Shown piece after piece: positions 1-12,201 of a stretch of DNA of 64,000 nucleotides. The notes beneath the pieces were generated by a model, which was not told the origin of the DNA, searched no databases, and saw only the letters and a list, made by a program, of their open reading frames with translations. Source of the DNA: Diatrype stigma (lineage: Eukaryota > Ascomycota > Sordariomycetes > Xylariales > Diatrypaceae); the NCBI GenBank assembly GCA_022225965.2, contig JAKJXP020000046.1, positions 248,001-312,000 of the forward strand, given 5' to 3'. Numbering within the stretch: position 1 is the first letter of the stretch; every line of letters begins with the position of its first letter. Position numbers and translations under genes: made by a program.

Positions 1-3000
1 GGCTCGCGCGCCACGCAGGGCCGACGTCGAAGTCGCCCACCATCGGAGCGAATTCGTTTCCGGCTGCTGCCATCCCGCGGCCGCGAACCAAGCGTCCTCA
101 AGACGTATAGGAACGTTAGCAGCCGGCTGCTGTCCCGCGCTGACCCGCAGCATCATGAAGGCTGTGTCTACCACGATGGGATGCACCAGGCTCTTGGTCT
201 GATACCTCGCCTTGGACACGTCGACGCGGCCCACCGCGCTCGCCTGGCCATCATAGTGCACATCTTGGGCTACCTGGAACCAGTCTCCGAACTGGAGACC
301 GTGTTTGTGGCTTTCGCGGTACAGGACGACCGAATCGATGGGTTGTAAGCATGAGGCGGTCGCCTGCTCATGCCGACTCCGGATTCCTTCTTCTACCAGA
401 TGTCTCTCATTTCTCTCGTCGGCTTGACCTTGGTATTCGACCTGGATTGTTGCACGGAAACATTCGCTCCAGCGCGCGTCCGTATAGGAGAAGATGGTCG
501 CGTCGAACCAAGTGGGATCCTCTTTCTCAGACTGCGGTCTCTTCTGCGGACGTAGGTGTATTTCCACCTCCGTTCTTTCGTCCCATGTGTCCTTAACAAT
601 AATAGGGCTTACAAACTCGGCCTTCTTAAAGAGGAAGCCCACCACCGTGCGGTTGCCAGGCACCATCTGCTGTACGGCCTCGATGGCCATCACGAGCATT
701 CCTGCACCCGGGAAGAGAGCGGTGCCGCTAATCTGTACAGCAGGAAACTCAGTCAGCACTCAGGGGTCATATTAGTTTTCTGTGGAAGCGGACATACCCT
801 GTGGTCCCCAATCCATGGATCCGTTTCGAGACTCAAGAATCTCCTCCACCGAGGCTCTAGCGGATTCCAATCAGACGAGCGCACCCCAAGCGTTTCCCCT
901 TTAATGTCACCACGCAGCCTAAAATCCCGGCACATGCGTGACTCCGCCCAGTACTTCTGCGAGTGGTTGAACGGATACTTCGGGCAGTCAACGAGAAAAG
1001 GCGGAGGACAGCTGCTGTCTGCTTTCTGCTGGTTGACCGCAGTAACGGAAATGGCATGTCCCAAGCAGAACAGTTGTCCTGCGAGATCCAAAATCGCCTG
1101 GACGGGCGGCTGGGCCCTGTGCAAGGTGCTCGTATACCGAATATTTTTACGGCTGGCAGCAAGTTGGTTTAGCGAGTCCTGCACCGGTCGCTTTAGTGCT
1201 GGGTGCGGCCCGACTTCGATCAAGTCCGTGAGCGGTGATACTTCCTGCGCTAAGAACTGCAGAGCGTCGGAGAACCGGACCGGAGACACCATGTTATCGA
1301 CCCAGTATTGCGCCGTGGCTAATGTGCTCTGATGACGGATAGCCTTGCCTGAAACTGACGAGATCATGGGGATCTGGAGTGCGGTCTTGATGTCTTGGCC
1401 ATTTGCGCCATCGAGAACCCCCATGAGCGAGCGGTATTCATCGGCGATGGCTAGCATAGATGCGGAGTGATATCCTACCCCGGTCTTGAGCTTCTGCGCA
1501 AAGATACCGTCTTTATCGGCTTGCGCCTTAACCACGTCGATGGCCGATTCCAGTCCCGAAAGCGTACAGTTGAGTGGACTGTTAATACAAGCAACACCGA
1601 CAGAGTTGCCGATATTCGCTTCCTTGATATCGCTCAGGTATTCAGCGACTTTGTCCTCGGCCAGGTTGATCGACATCATAGCACCCGGAGAGGAGGCATT
1701 TGCATCCTTAAGCTTTCCAGCGAGCTGCCCTCTGTAATACGACACCTTACATGCTGACTGAAGGGTTAATGCACCAATTGCATAGCTACGGCATCAAAGG
1801 GGGTTAGTGTATGCTCTATCTTCCTGAAGGCAGCTAATCTAGAGGTCTGTTTCAGGGGTTCCACTTACGCAGCAGCAATCTCGCCCGACGAGTGACCGAC
1901 GACGGCTTTCGGGGCTATGCCGAAGCTCTTTAACAGCTCTACTAAGCCAATTTGCACGGCGGTTGATAAAGGCTGGCTGTACTGGGGTTTGTTGATATTT
2001 TCGTTGTTGCGGAGCTCATCTGTGAATAGGTCAAGGAGGTTAGCCCGAAATCCGCTATGACGGGTTCTGGTGTCCCCTTCCGCCGCTCAACTTACCCAAA
2101 ATCGACCATTCGCACCCTAAGCTGCTGTAAATGGAATCGATTTGCTGAATGGTCTCTGCAAAAACAGGATACTGGATGAGGTCGCAGCCCATGTCGACGT
2201 ACTGCGCCCCCTGGCCCGTGAACACATATGCCAAACCGGCCTGGCCCGAACTCCGGAGGGGTTTGGCTGGCGATAGCGTCTTTGCCGCTGGTCCGTCGAT
2301 AACAACTGCGAAGGTCCTCCAAAGCATTTGGCTTCGCCTAGTGGCCAGAGTAAACGCCAGTCGGTCCAGCTTGGCAGGGTCACCTGATACCTTGTTCTTG
2401 AAGAAGCCATCGTAGCTTTGAGTGGTACGGTGGACCGCCTTCTCGTCGGCGGCGCTCCAGACTAGTAGTCTTGGTAAGCTGGCTATAGTACCATTCGAAG
2501 TTCCATTGATAGAACCGTTAGCGGGGCCATTGGTGTGGCCGTTCGCATGGCCGTTCGTATGACCATTGGCATGACCGTTGGCATAGCCGTTCGTGTGGCC
2601 GTTGGCAGCAACCACTACACCCTCTAGAGTGGCACCAGGAGTCTCGACCGTACAGTGGTTCCCAACCAGACCGTGCTCTTGTAGGTAATGAAATGCGTCA
2701 TCGAGAATGACATGCGTGTTAGAGCCGCCAAAACCAAACGAGTTGACCGATATCCGGCGCAAACCCACCCCAGGCCAAGGCGTTGGTTGAGTCGGTACCT
2801 TCAGTTTCTTAGTCAATGCATGAGCGTATCAAATCGTTTCGAGGCACGTACCACAGTCCGGTTGAAGCCAACGTCAATGGCGGGGTTAATTTTCTCAAAA
2901 AGAGGATTTGGCGAGATGATACCCTTCTCTAGAATCACTAATGACAACATCAACGCCAGTTCCTAGCCACAGAGGTCGGTAGCAAGGGCGACTCACAAAT

Positions 3001-4365
3001 AGATTTGATTATGCCGGCTAAAGCGCTGGCTCCTTCGAGATGTCCAATATTGGCCTTGATGGCGCCACTGTTGGCTTTGTTAAGTGGGTAACTCAGACGA
3101 TGGGGCGGTTGCTAACGTACACATAAAGAGGTTCTTCAGCTGATCGAAAGTCTCGGAATGCTCGGCCGATGGCTTTCATTTCTACTGGATCACCCGTTGG
3201 TGTTCCGGTCCCTATCGCCAACTTGTTAGTTTTTACGACCCAGGACTGGGAAAGGGCGTTGGATCACATACCATGGGCCTCCACATAACGAGTCTGGTCC
3301 ATAGGGATCTTCGCCTGTTTATATACGTGGCGGATCAGGTCTTCTTGAGCCTTCTGGCTTGGCTGGGTCATCACGGGAGTCTGGCCATCCTGGTTTGATC
3401 CAGCGCCCCGGATGACAGCGCGAATCATATCGCCGTCCCGTACCGCATCAGACACGGGCTTAAGCACGACGGCCATGATACCTTCTCCTCGGGCATACCC
3501 ATTGGCCCGGTGGTCGAAACTGTGGCACACGCCATCTGGGGATAAGAAGTTCTGATCTGACAGCAACTGGAAGATAGCCGGGTCGAGAAGCAGATTACAT
3601 CCGGTGACAAGAGCCTTCCGTATGCATACGAGGTTAGATAATGGCGGCACGACAAAACCAGGAGGCTGTGGGAAGATCCACTTACGCATGAGGCATCGCC
3701 ACACTGGATGGTCTTATATGCCAAGTCAAAAGCGGCCAAGGCACTCGAGCATGCTGTGTTTACATGAACGCTAGGTCCATGCATGTCGAAGTACCAGCTA
3801 ACACGATTGGGTATAATAGAAGCAACAGTACTGCCAGTGACGGCGGTGCGTTCCGCATTGTCGGGGTCCATGGACACCATTCTGGTATAGTCCTCCTCCA
3901 TAGAGGCGGAGAAGACCGCAGTACGCGAGCCTCTAAGACTCTCAGCAGGAATCCCCGCTACGAATTCGTCGTCAGTATTCTTAACCATGTCCTTCGGAGC
4001 CGGCTGTCGCTCTTACCGTTTTCAAAGGCATGATATGATGCCTCCAATGTCCAGCGCTGCATTGGGTCCATGGATGCCGCCTCCTTCGCCGTGACGGAGA
4101 AAAAGGGGGCGTCGAAAACAGTTACGTCATCTTTGATGAAGTGTGCGCCCCGGCCTTGGAACTTGTGGTGCTTGTTATTCAAAAAGGAGTCGATGTTGAT
4201 ACGAGACTCGGGCCAGCCCGTCCTCATATTTCGTTGGTTCTGGAGCATATCCCAAAAGCCATCATCGTCATCTACGCCCTGCGGAAGCTTGAAAGAGAAT
4301 CCTACTATAGCGATGTCACCTGGCCCCGATATCGCCGACTCGGCGTGAGATTGTTTTGCGTCCAT
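1..4365 (-). CDS. Highly reducing type I polyketide synthase, 5' part (KS-AT-DH start), cut by window edge
   Basis: Iterative type I PKS, minus strand; the 3' part lies beyond position 1. The first ATG (4365) leads almost directly into the ketosynthase with no SAT domain, as in highly reducing PKSs. KS motifs seen: DPMQRWTLE, active-site TACSS, EAHGTGT, NIGHLEG and the KS end [11 protein letters not shown]. The AT has FTGQGAQ, the nucleophile elbow VVGHSSGE and YHSASM. The DH opens with WIGDHR followed by [10 protein letters not shown], where the His is the expected catalytic base. Nine introns restore the frame: 3958-4016, 3615-3685, 3212-3271, 3068-3120, 2938-2996, 2808-2851, 2020-2095, 1786-1868 and 733-797. 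No frameshift or premature stop was seen, so the gene looks intact. Product unknown. MT, ER, KR and ACP domains are expected upstream of position 1 but are not visible. Confidence 0.95.
2487..2603 (-). repeat. Asn-Gly-rich repeat (NGHTNG/NGHANG) in the PKS KS-AT linker
   Basis: In-frame minisatellite of about 39 codons between the KS and AT domains, made of [16 protein letters not shown] and NGTS steps. It lies in the linker and not in a catalytic domain, so it probably changes linker length or flexibility only. Similar Asn-Gly tracts occur in other fungal PKS linkers. Confidence 0.9.
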
Positions 4366-6849
4366 GTTTCTGTATGCGGCTGCACCGGTCACACGGGAAT
4401 ATAATACACAAGAAGGGTTTGATACAGTATGTCTGGTGAGTTGCTCAGGGCTGCGATGCTGGGCTACGACTACCTTTTCTACAATTTGTATCCCCTATGT
4501 TGTCATGGTACTTACGTAGGTCTAGAACCGCCTTTTGGCTGGTTCTAACCTAAACGAAGGAAGGTCACCAGGTCCTACGTATGTGCGGAGCTGTGATATA
4601 CATCCATTGCCTAGCAAATGATATCAATAGCGATGGATGCAGTTCTCCAGGAACACCGGCGCCTGATCAGTACCTACCTTGCTGAGGTTGAATACTGCAT
4701 GCGAGCCTTCCGGTCTAGGACAGTTTCCAGGGGCACGGTGGAACTGGCCGACGACCGTTAGAGGCGAGTGAAACGCCGATTCCTTGTCGATCCTATCGGT
4801 CCATACCCGCTTAACCATCTTGACACACAATTCCATCTTATTGATCTTCCCATCATCGCTACCCTATCCTTGAATCGCTACCTTACCCTTACGCATCATA
4901 GCCACCTCACCGCTCGGTCGGTTCTAGTGCCCACAAAACACAAACCCAAGAACCGCCTACGTGGTCTACAGGGCGCGCGAACCACTCAGTGGAACCAGAC
5001 GGTCGGAGCCTAAACTAAGCCTTCCATGGCTCTATGGCGTACTTTGTAAGGATCCGTTGAAGAAACTTTATTCTAGATGAGACCGGGCAGGTAAATCCCT
5101 CCATCGGACATTTATTGCAATCCCTGGCAAAACTGATACCCTTATTCCCTCAGAGTCCCGGCAAATGCTCCGACTAGCCTCCGAGCCGCTGGAGAAACCA
5201 GTTCATGAGGATTCTACCCCTGGAGCCGTGGGGGAGCCAGCCCTGCAGCTGTTCTGCGCGGACCTTGTATGTGTCGCGCGTAAATGGCTGCAATATGGAA
5301 AGCCGGCTTTTCACCGCGATAGTTACAGGAGATAGGGATCACGACTCTATAGGCCATCCAGACGCACTAGACGAACACCACCTACTGCAACATCAAGCGA
5401 GGCCAAGACCAGGATAGGGGGCTTATATCGTATTACCAGGTACCTTTTGGGCCACCCAGGTTGGCAACTTTCCAAGCTGAATACGAGCAAGTCGGCAGCA
5501 TGGCGCTCGTTGGTACATATATCGGCAAGGTTCACCGGAATCAACTCCTAGAGCCGGCAGTCCAGGATATCGGAGTTGGCACATAGAGACCATGTCGCCG
5601 TTTCATGTTTCGATTTTTTCCCCATCGCGCCATACCTGACGACCAGGGCTGTTATCGCATCCGCGCACGGTTGCGATACTTCATCTACGTTCAACGCCCA
5701 CAAGCTGTCATAATCAGCGTACCGGGGTTTTCAACGGTTATGAGCCGATTCGTCGCAAGGCTACATATCGACGGTGATACAGGATACCTTGCCGACGCTT
5801 ACTCACATGAACCCGATGCGGAAAATATGTTACCAGTAACTTACAGCATCCGCGGTAACATGTAGGGGTGAAGACTTGAACACGATTTTGCAGTCGTACT
5901 ACTACGCACAGAGTGCTAAGTACTACCAAGACTGCCTAGGTAAGCTAGACGGCAAGACGATGGATAACCTCTGTGCTGAGCAAGGTAATCGTGGACCAGT
6001 CGCAAGTTGATATCAGAAGGAAATGGGCAAGCTGCTTACTTGGCGTCCAGGCAAGGCAGCAAGCAGCTAGGTATTTATCGACTTGTCTTTGACTCTTGCC
6101 CGTTTGCCTGGCCTTTAGGAATGGATCGCGCCACCCCACGGTGCTACCGGTATCCTTACATGAATTATATACCACATCTTATAGGCCAAGGTTGGAAAGG
6201 ACTTATCACACTCCAATATACGCGTAACGCACACTAGGAGATGCACCATGCCTGATAGGAAGAACGCGGTAAGCTATAAAAGTGGCGACCCACGGATACG
6301 CGCCACTATTTTAGTGTAGACCTGGGGTGAAGCGAGAGCCAACGCTCAAAGCTTTTTAGGGCTCCCAGGATCCGGGGTTGAGCGATTGAGGTCGTATTCA
6401 CGATGCCAACTGGCTGCACATACTGCTCGAGCGTCAACTACGCGTGATTGCTATCTGCCCCGTCCTGATCAGCATATTGCCCACGCAAGGTCGGATATGT
6501 CACAGCAGCTTTCGTTCGCTGAGCTCATTACCTCACTATTTCACCTACGGTGATTAGTGGGGGGGATTATTATCATAGCTTATCTTCTCACTAACTAGGA
6601 ACAAAAAAGAATGGTTTCAACAGTGGACAGATACGACTAGCCCTCCTCCATCAGCCAACTCATCTTCTTACAATGATTTTTCCAACCGGACAGTGAAATG
6701 GAGTCCATTGATATAGTACAGAGTATTATCCCGTATAATAAAATGACATGTACTCCTTTTTATTCGCACCTTTTCCCACGCGCACGCCTTAATCTCGTAC
6801 GAAGGAGCCAATGACCAAAGCACGCGGTTTGAGCCATGACAGTTGACGT
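4366..6849. other. Gene-free stretch upstream of the PKS
   Basis: About 2.5 kb between the PKS start and the 3' end of the rhodopsin-domain gene. It must contain the PKS promoter. Open frames here are under 90 codons, lack recognisable domains and overlap in several frames. No tRNA, TIR or tandem repeat was recognised. Confidence 0.6.
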
Positions 6850-8338
6850 TCACCGACCCCAGTCATTCGTCGCTGGGTAGTTAGCCTCAGGATCACTTCG
6901 CGAGTCCTGGGTGACTGTGATGCGCGTCGTTCGAACGATGTTGGTGCCTAGCTTGCCCTCGTCGTGCAGGCGCTCGGTCGATTCGGTTCTCTTGACGTTG
7001 TCCATAGGCACACCATCCTCGTCTAGCTTGTAGTAGTCTTTGGTGGTGTTGGTGCCCTTCCCGGTGGTCGAAGCGCCGTAACGATCCGTGGTCTTTGATT
7101 TGGTGGTGCTGGTCTTCATGCCGAGGCCTCGCTTGATTTTGCGCAACACTCCGGTCTCCTTCAGGATCTTTGGGATACTCGGGACACAGATGATGAAGAA
7201 TCCGCATGTCATCTCTGCCGTAGCCCAGAAAACCAGAGGACCCAGGGCGAAGACGGCATCCGCTGCGTTGCCAAAAGCGACCGTCACCGCCAGTCGGAAT
7301 GCTGCCGAAATGCAAGCACTGCAAGATTGACGATTAGTATGCCATCCACACCATGATGTTGGACTTCAAAATGATTCAGGGCTTACAGCAAACCAAGACC
7401 GAATACGATTGAGACACCCAGCCTCTTCTGCCACGACATCTTCAGGTCCCAAATCACGCGTTGCGGCAATATGAAGATGGCAACATCGGAGAACAGTTGA
7501 ATGCTAGCCGAAGTCACTTGGATATTGTAGAGCGGGAAACACTGGCCCGCGACGGTGAAATCGTAGATGGCCGCGTGCGGGATGCACTGGAGGTTCAAAG
7601 CGATGACAATGCCGACGCCTGTCACGATTTGCAGCGTTATCAGGGCTACGCAGCCCCAGTAGAAGTAGCTCTTAGTTCTGTTGCCGCGAGGAACGAACAT
7701 GCGGCACCACTCGAGCAGGATCGAGATCTTCACCAGGGGAAGGACGACCGAGTAGCAAATACCGAAGACGAGGATCCACTGTTGATGGTCAGACATTGGA
7801 CATTAGAGACAGTTTGGGAAGGCAGTGAGGCGCAAAACCCCTCATCTACTATCTCTCTTTACCACCACCGTCTTGCCTCGCCAGGGGAACACTCACGTAG
7901 GTGGTCGGAATCATTTCCTTCAACCTCACATTCCACTGATGCGTAAAATAACCACACGTCTCGATCATGGCGTACGACGGATAAAGCGTCCCCCAGTAAC
8001 ATCCCTAGAGATACTCTCGTCAGTCAAAAGAACATCGTGTTACAGCCGAGGTATGACGAACATATGCGCAAACGATTAAAGCTACAAGCAAGGTTCGAGT
8101 CAGTCACAGTCGATTCAATAAGCCATATGGAGGCAGACATACCTTCTTCGAGCCCGACTTTCCTCAACAAGTAGACTCTTGCATAGGCACGAAGGAGAAG
8201 ACAGACTGTCGCAACAACGGCGCACAGAGTCAGCACGAAGATAGCGAGCCCATCCTGGTTTTCGGGCCTGCTGAAGTCGGACGTGACGCCATCGGGAGGT
8301 GCTAGAGCAGGTCCGTCGAGATCTAAAGCCGCTGCCAT
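6850..8338 (-). CDS. Fungal rhodopsin-domain (Pth11-like family) integral membrane protein
   Basis: Predicted multi-pass membrane protein of 394 residues. Five exons (8338-8143, 8081-8062, 8004-7897, 7778-7387, 7318-6850) sum to 1185 nt and keep one frame. The sequence has an N-terminal hydrophobic helix (IFVLTLCAVVATVCLLL), the conserved family stretches ALIVCAYGCYWGT and TCGYFTHQWN, FGICYSVVLPLVKISILLEW, ALNLQCIP, further helices, and a hydrophilic Thr/Lys-rich cytoplasmic tail of about 110 residues. This matches the large fungal rhodopsin-domain family often found near secondary-metabolite genes. Ligand and role are unknown. It is co-oriented with the PKS 2.5 kb away, so cluster membership is possible but unproven. 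The second exon is only 20 nt and splits the ALIVCAY motif. Confidence 0.88.
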
Positions 8339-11300
8339 TGTGAATTAACTAATTATAAACGAGTGTCACACTCGGTGCCTGCCTGAGTGAGTGCGTCGGT
8401 CTGACTTGGTGTGTGGTTCTGAACTCGGATGGATGGTTGCTCTCCTCGCTCACTGGTCAATGGCTAAAGCTTTTCGAGGAGAATTACTAGAAAGGGGGAG
8501 GGAGGACAATGGAGTCTATAAGTTCAGCCCCCAACAGTCCAAGTCTGGCCCTTAGGCATGCCGGTGGAGGTCGGGCCGTGGTTAAATATATTACCTACCG
8601 ACCAACTGAGGCAAACCCATGCAGGGTCAAGATTTACTCTGGAGATTTTACAAGAGCTATTCCCTAGCTAGATTACAGTATCATCCAACGATATTCATTT
8701 CCTCTTCGATCAAGATCCTTCTAAAATCCTTGTAGACGAACCAGATCCTCGAAGATACATACTTCGTACCGGCTACTGCATTGTCTATTGCACCTTGCTC
8801 GCCCCGGACCGTCTAACGTACACACTCACATGAAACCCTTCCCGAGACCAAGGTACCCCTAATTACCTGGCCCTGTTGTTATTGGGTGGCAACCGCATAT
8901 GCATCGTGATGCTGCATATCCGTATTATGCTGAAATGGGGTTTAGTCACATAAAGCAACGATTAGAGGCCCCGTTAAGAACAAGGGGTGGATATTAGCGA
9001 CGCATCGATGGTGCCGATCCTCGCCGTCTTTATTCACACTTATGCAGTACCCTATGCTCAAACCATGAAAACCTCTGTTTTCGGCTGCCAGGTACTAGGA
9101 AGGGAAGCCATTTCGCGAGTAACGAGGCATCGAGATCCTATGCAAAACAGAGGGCGTTAGGCCCCTTACAGACAAGCCCACTATGTGTGATGCGATCGCT
9201 AGCAAGCCAACACCATTCGACTTCTGCAATTCTATAGCTCCAGTTCTACTTAGGGCTCGATCGTCAATCTTCAACCAATGGCTTGCCGTGTCTTCTTCCA
9301 TCACCGTTCGTGCGCTCAGACACTACAATCCATGACCATGCCAATGCCAGAAGGGGTATTGCTATAGTACCACTCATCTGGCTGATGACTGATAAGACGA
9401 CAGTGATGAGGCCTACCTTTCCACCCTGGGCTATACAGATAAGGTTCACCTAGGAAACACTCGTCATCCTCTTCACGCTCGATCATACACGCAAGGACAG
9501 GGGCGGCGGAGATGCTCGAGAGAAGACTACACTCCTATTGCCACCGCTCCAAGACTCGACAGAATTTAGCATCCGCTGTGCTAGGCTAGGTGGCCTCTGA
9601 TTCGGAGCCACTGGGTCCTTGATGTATAGTGAGAAGCTCGAACTCCATAGCCACGCTTTTGGAAAGATTCCGCAGTGTCTTTCGCAGGATAACCGACCAG
9701 TTGGTCGGGTGGGGGGCCGCGGATCACGATGAGGCTCTCCACGGTGCAGCCTCCCGAACTCCGTTTGAAGTTTCCAGATAGAAAGTGCCGCCCGCAGTTC
9801 TTCGAGCCCGAGTCTAAGCCTGGGCCCGTTGATGTGTGTGGTGGATGTATAGAAGCCGAAAGGACCCTCCATACGTTCGGCACACAATGTGTTATCGCGT
9901 GCGCAGCTCTGTCCAACACGGCGGATTGTCTGAAAGATCAGATTCTGTAGATAACCGTTACCTGATCCAGGGGCGTCGCTTAGTATACGTGCTCGTCCTT
10001 CAGACAGCTACGCCAAGCCCGTACCGACGTTCCCGTCTATCTATCTGTCCGCTACGGGACTCGTGTTCTGAACGCAAATCAGACTCGGAATCACCGCCGG
10101 TTCCTATGAGCGAGCAGTTTTCACAGGCGTGACTCAAGATCCTAGGATGCTCAAATCTTAGAATGCAAGGGAGAGGGGGGTTCGATGGTATACACGTTGC
10201 TCAGGGGGGCAGGGGCCTCTTTGCCGGTTCTCCCATCCAGATTAGTGCGGCCACACTCAGCGTACATAGTATAGCAGCCACTCTTGGATACATGATGGAC
10301 TGCATATACGTTTCCTGATCTGGTCGGGTTCATCCCAAAGTCGACACAATGCCTACCTACCTTACATGCCCTCCGCAGTAGCGTGGTCAGCTTCGGCATA
10401 TGTGCTCTTTCATCGAACATTTAGGTGATGATGCCATACTTCATACATACGTCCAAAAACATAGGGGCCAAAACTACAGCGTGTGCCACTTTCTTCTCAT
10501 GCGTGTTCGAAGGTATGTATGCATGTAGATATGTAGGTACGCTGACAGTGCAGAGACGTTCTGCATTTTGCGTTGCATCACCGGGGTCGTGGGTTTGACA
10601 AGGTTCCCAATCCCTGTCGATCATCGTCGTCGACTTGCCCTTTTCTCCTCAAGCGCAATGCAGAAGCCAGGTTGGGCGTACCCACACTATATGTGACTAC
10701 TATAGTGGACTAACAACATCATGAGTTATCGGCCCCTGTTTCTTTTCTGTTACTGGCTCCTTGTTGCGAACACCCGAGAAATCCTTAACTAAAGGTTATG
10801 CAAATGTGCCTCAATGCGCCCCTACTGCGCCCTTCCGACATGACCTGTTGCAGCCCCTAGTTAGCTTGCCCCTAGGAAGAGGTTATCGGGCCTTGGATCA
10901 GCCCTAGCAAGGGTTAATTCCTACTGGAGTATTCACATATTCTGCAATATCAGTGGCGATAGCATAGTATTCCAGGTATTCCAGCCACTGAACATTCGTA
11001 CATGATATATGATATTCGGCGGACAAAAAATATACGCCAAGACACGACAGGCTGTAGCCGAGGAGGATAGCCCTTCATCCAATTTCAACCTACATTTCAA
11101 TCTACCAGCACGCTGGGACAGGTATTGATGGCTTGAAATGCGCAATCCATGCATGGTACAGAAGGGCACCAGATATGCCGGCAATGGCATCAGAATTGTC
11201 ACATGTGTGCATTACCTAGTAGCCAAATCAGTGTAAGTGAGATGACAGTCTGCGTCGAGGGGAATGTTGCAGTTATGTATAGAGACACTGGCCATATATG

Positions 11301-11882
11301 ATACCTAGAGCATGGCATCGAAGGACGGCAAGAAACGGGTAACTAACTAGGATCTCGTCAAAAAGGCACTGTGACTTACCAGGTAGTTATTGCGGAGAAA
11401 ATGGAGAAAACAAATAAGGTTGAAGGTCCCCAAGCCGCCAGGATCTACTTGTAGTGTAGCATCCTGGTACTCAGCATCCTCTCTGCTGCCTCTTTCGGAA
11501 CTATATCATCTCCACTAACTAACTAGTCAGGTCCACAACAATCTCCGCCCCCAACGCCGTCTTGGCCACGGTTCCTCATCTGGCTCGTGCGAAGTAACTG
11601 TGTGAAGAGGACGCGTTGTCTCAACCGGGGCTTGATTAAATAACTACGAGGCGGGAGGCAGTGGGGGGATGCACTTATCGACGGAGACTTATTCCGAAAA
11701 AGTATTGGGGGCCCCTAACCCACTAGTGAGCCTACCAGTAGTGTGACGATGTGACGAGACTGCAAGAGCAGGGTTATTCTTCCGATCTACAGTAGTCAAT
11801 TATTAGTTCAGCTACCGCGTATTCCATGAATGAAGGTCATGGCGCATTTATAGCTATAGGATCACGCTAGTTGGGGGCCGTC

Positions 11883-11916
11883 GCGGGAACTTTCTCGCCG
11901 TAAAAGAAGTTCCCGC
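11883..11916. repeat. Perfect 10-bp inverted repeat with 14-nt loop
   Basis: GCGGGAACTT at 11883-11892 is matched by its exact reverse complement at 11907-11916. Could form a hairpin; no adjacent gene suggests a function. Confidence 0.7.
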
Positions 11917-12169
11917 TCCCGCCCGTAGTATGGTTACTCGAGATCGGGAGCTACTACATAGTACGGAGAGAGAGCCGTTAAGATTACCTCCCTCGGGAGT
12001 ACCAGTCTGGGTAACGGTTGTTCCAAGGCGGCCTCCAATGGGATACGGTTCCGCTGACCTGGGCCATCACACACAATCCAGCTTGCCGGGCTGGCTAATT
12101 AGGTTGTATTTTAGTCTAGTCGCCTGCCCGCGTATGCGGCCGGGCGGCCGGGCTTCTGCTTGTGCCTAC

Positions 12170-12201
12170 ATGGCTCCATGGCTCCATGGCTCCATGGCTC
12201 C
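12170..12201 (+). repeat. 8-bp tandem repeat (ATGGCTCC)4
   Basis: Four exact head-to-tail copies of ATGGCTCC. Simple microsatellite-like repeat in non-coding DNA. Confidence 0.9.
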
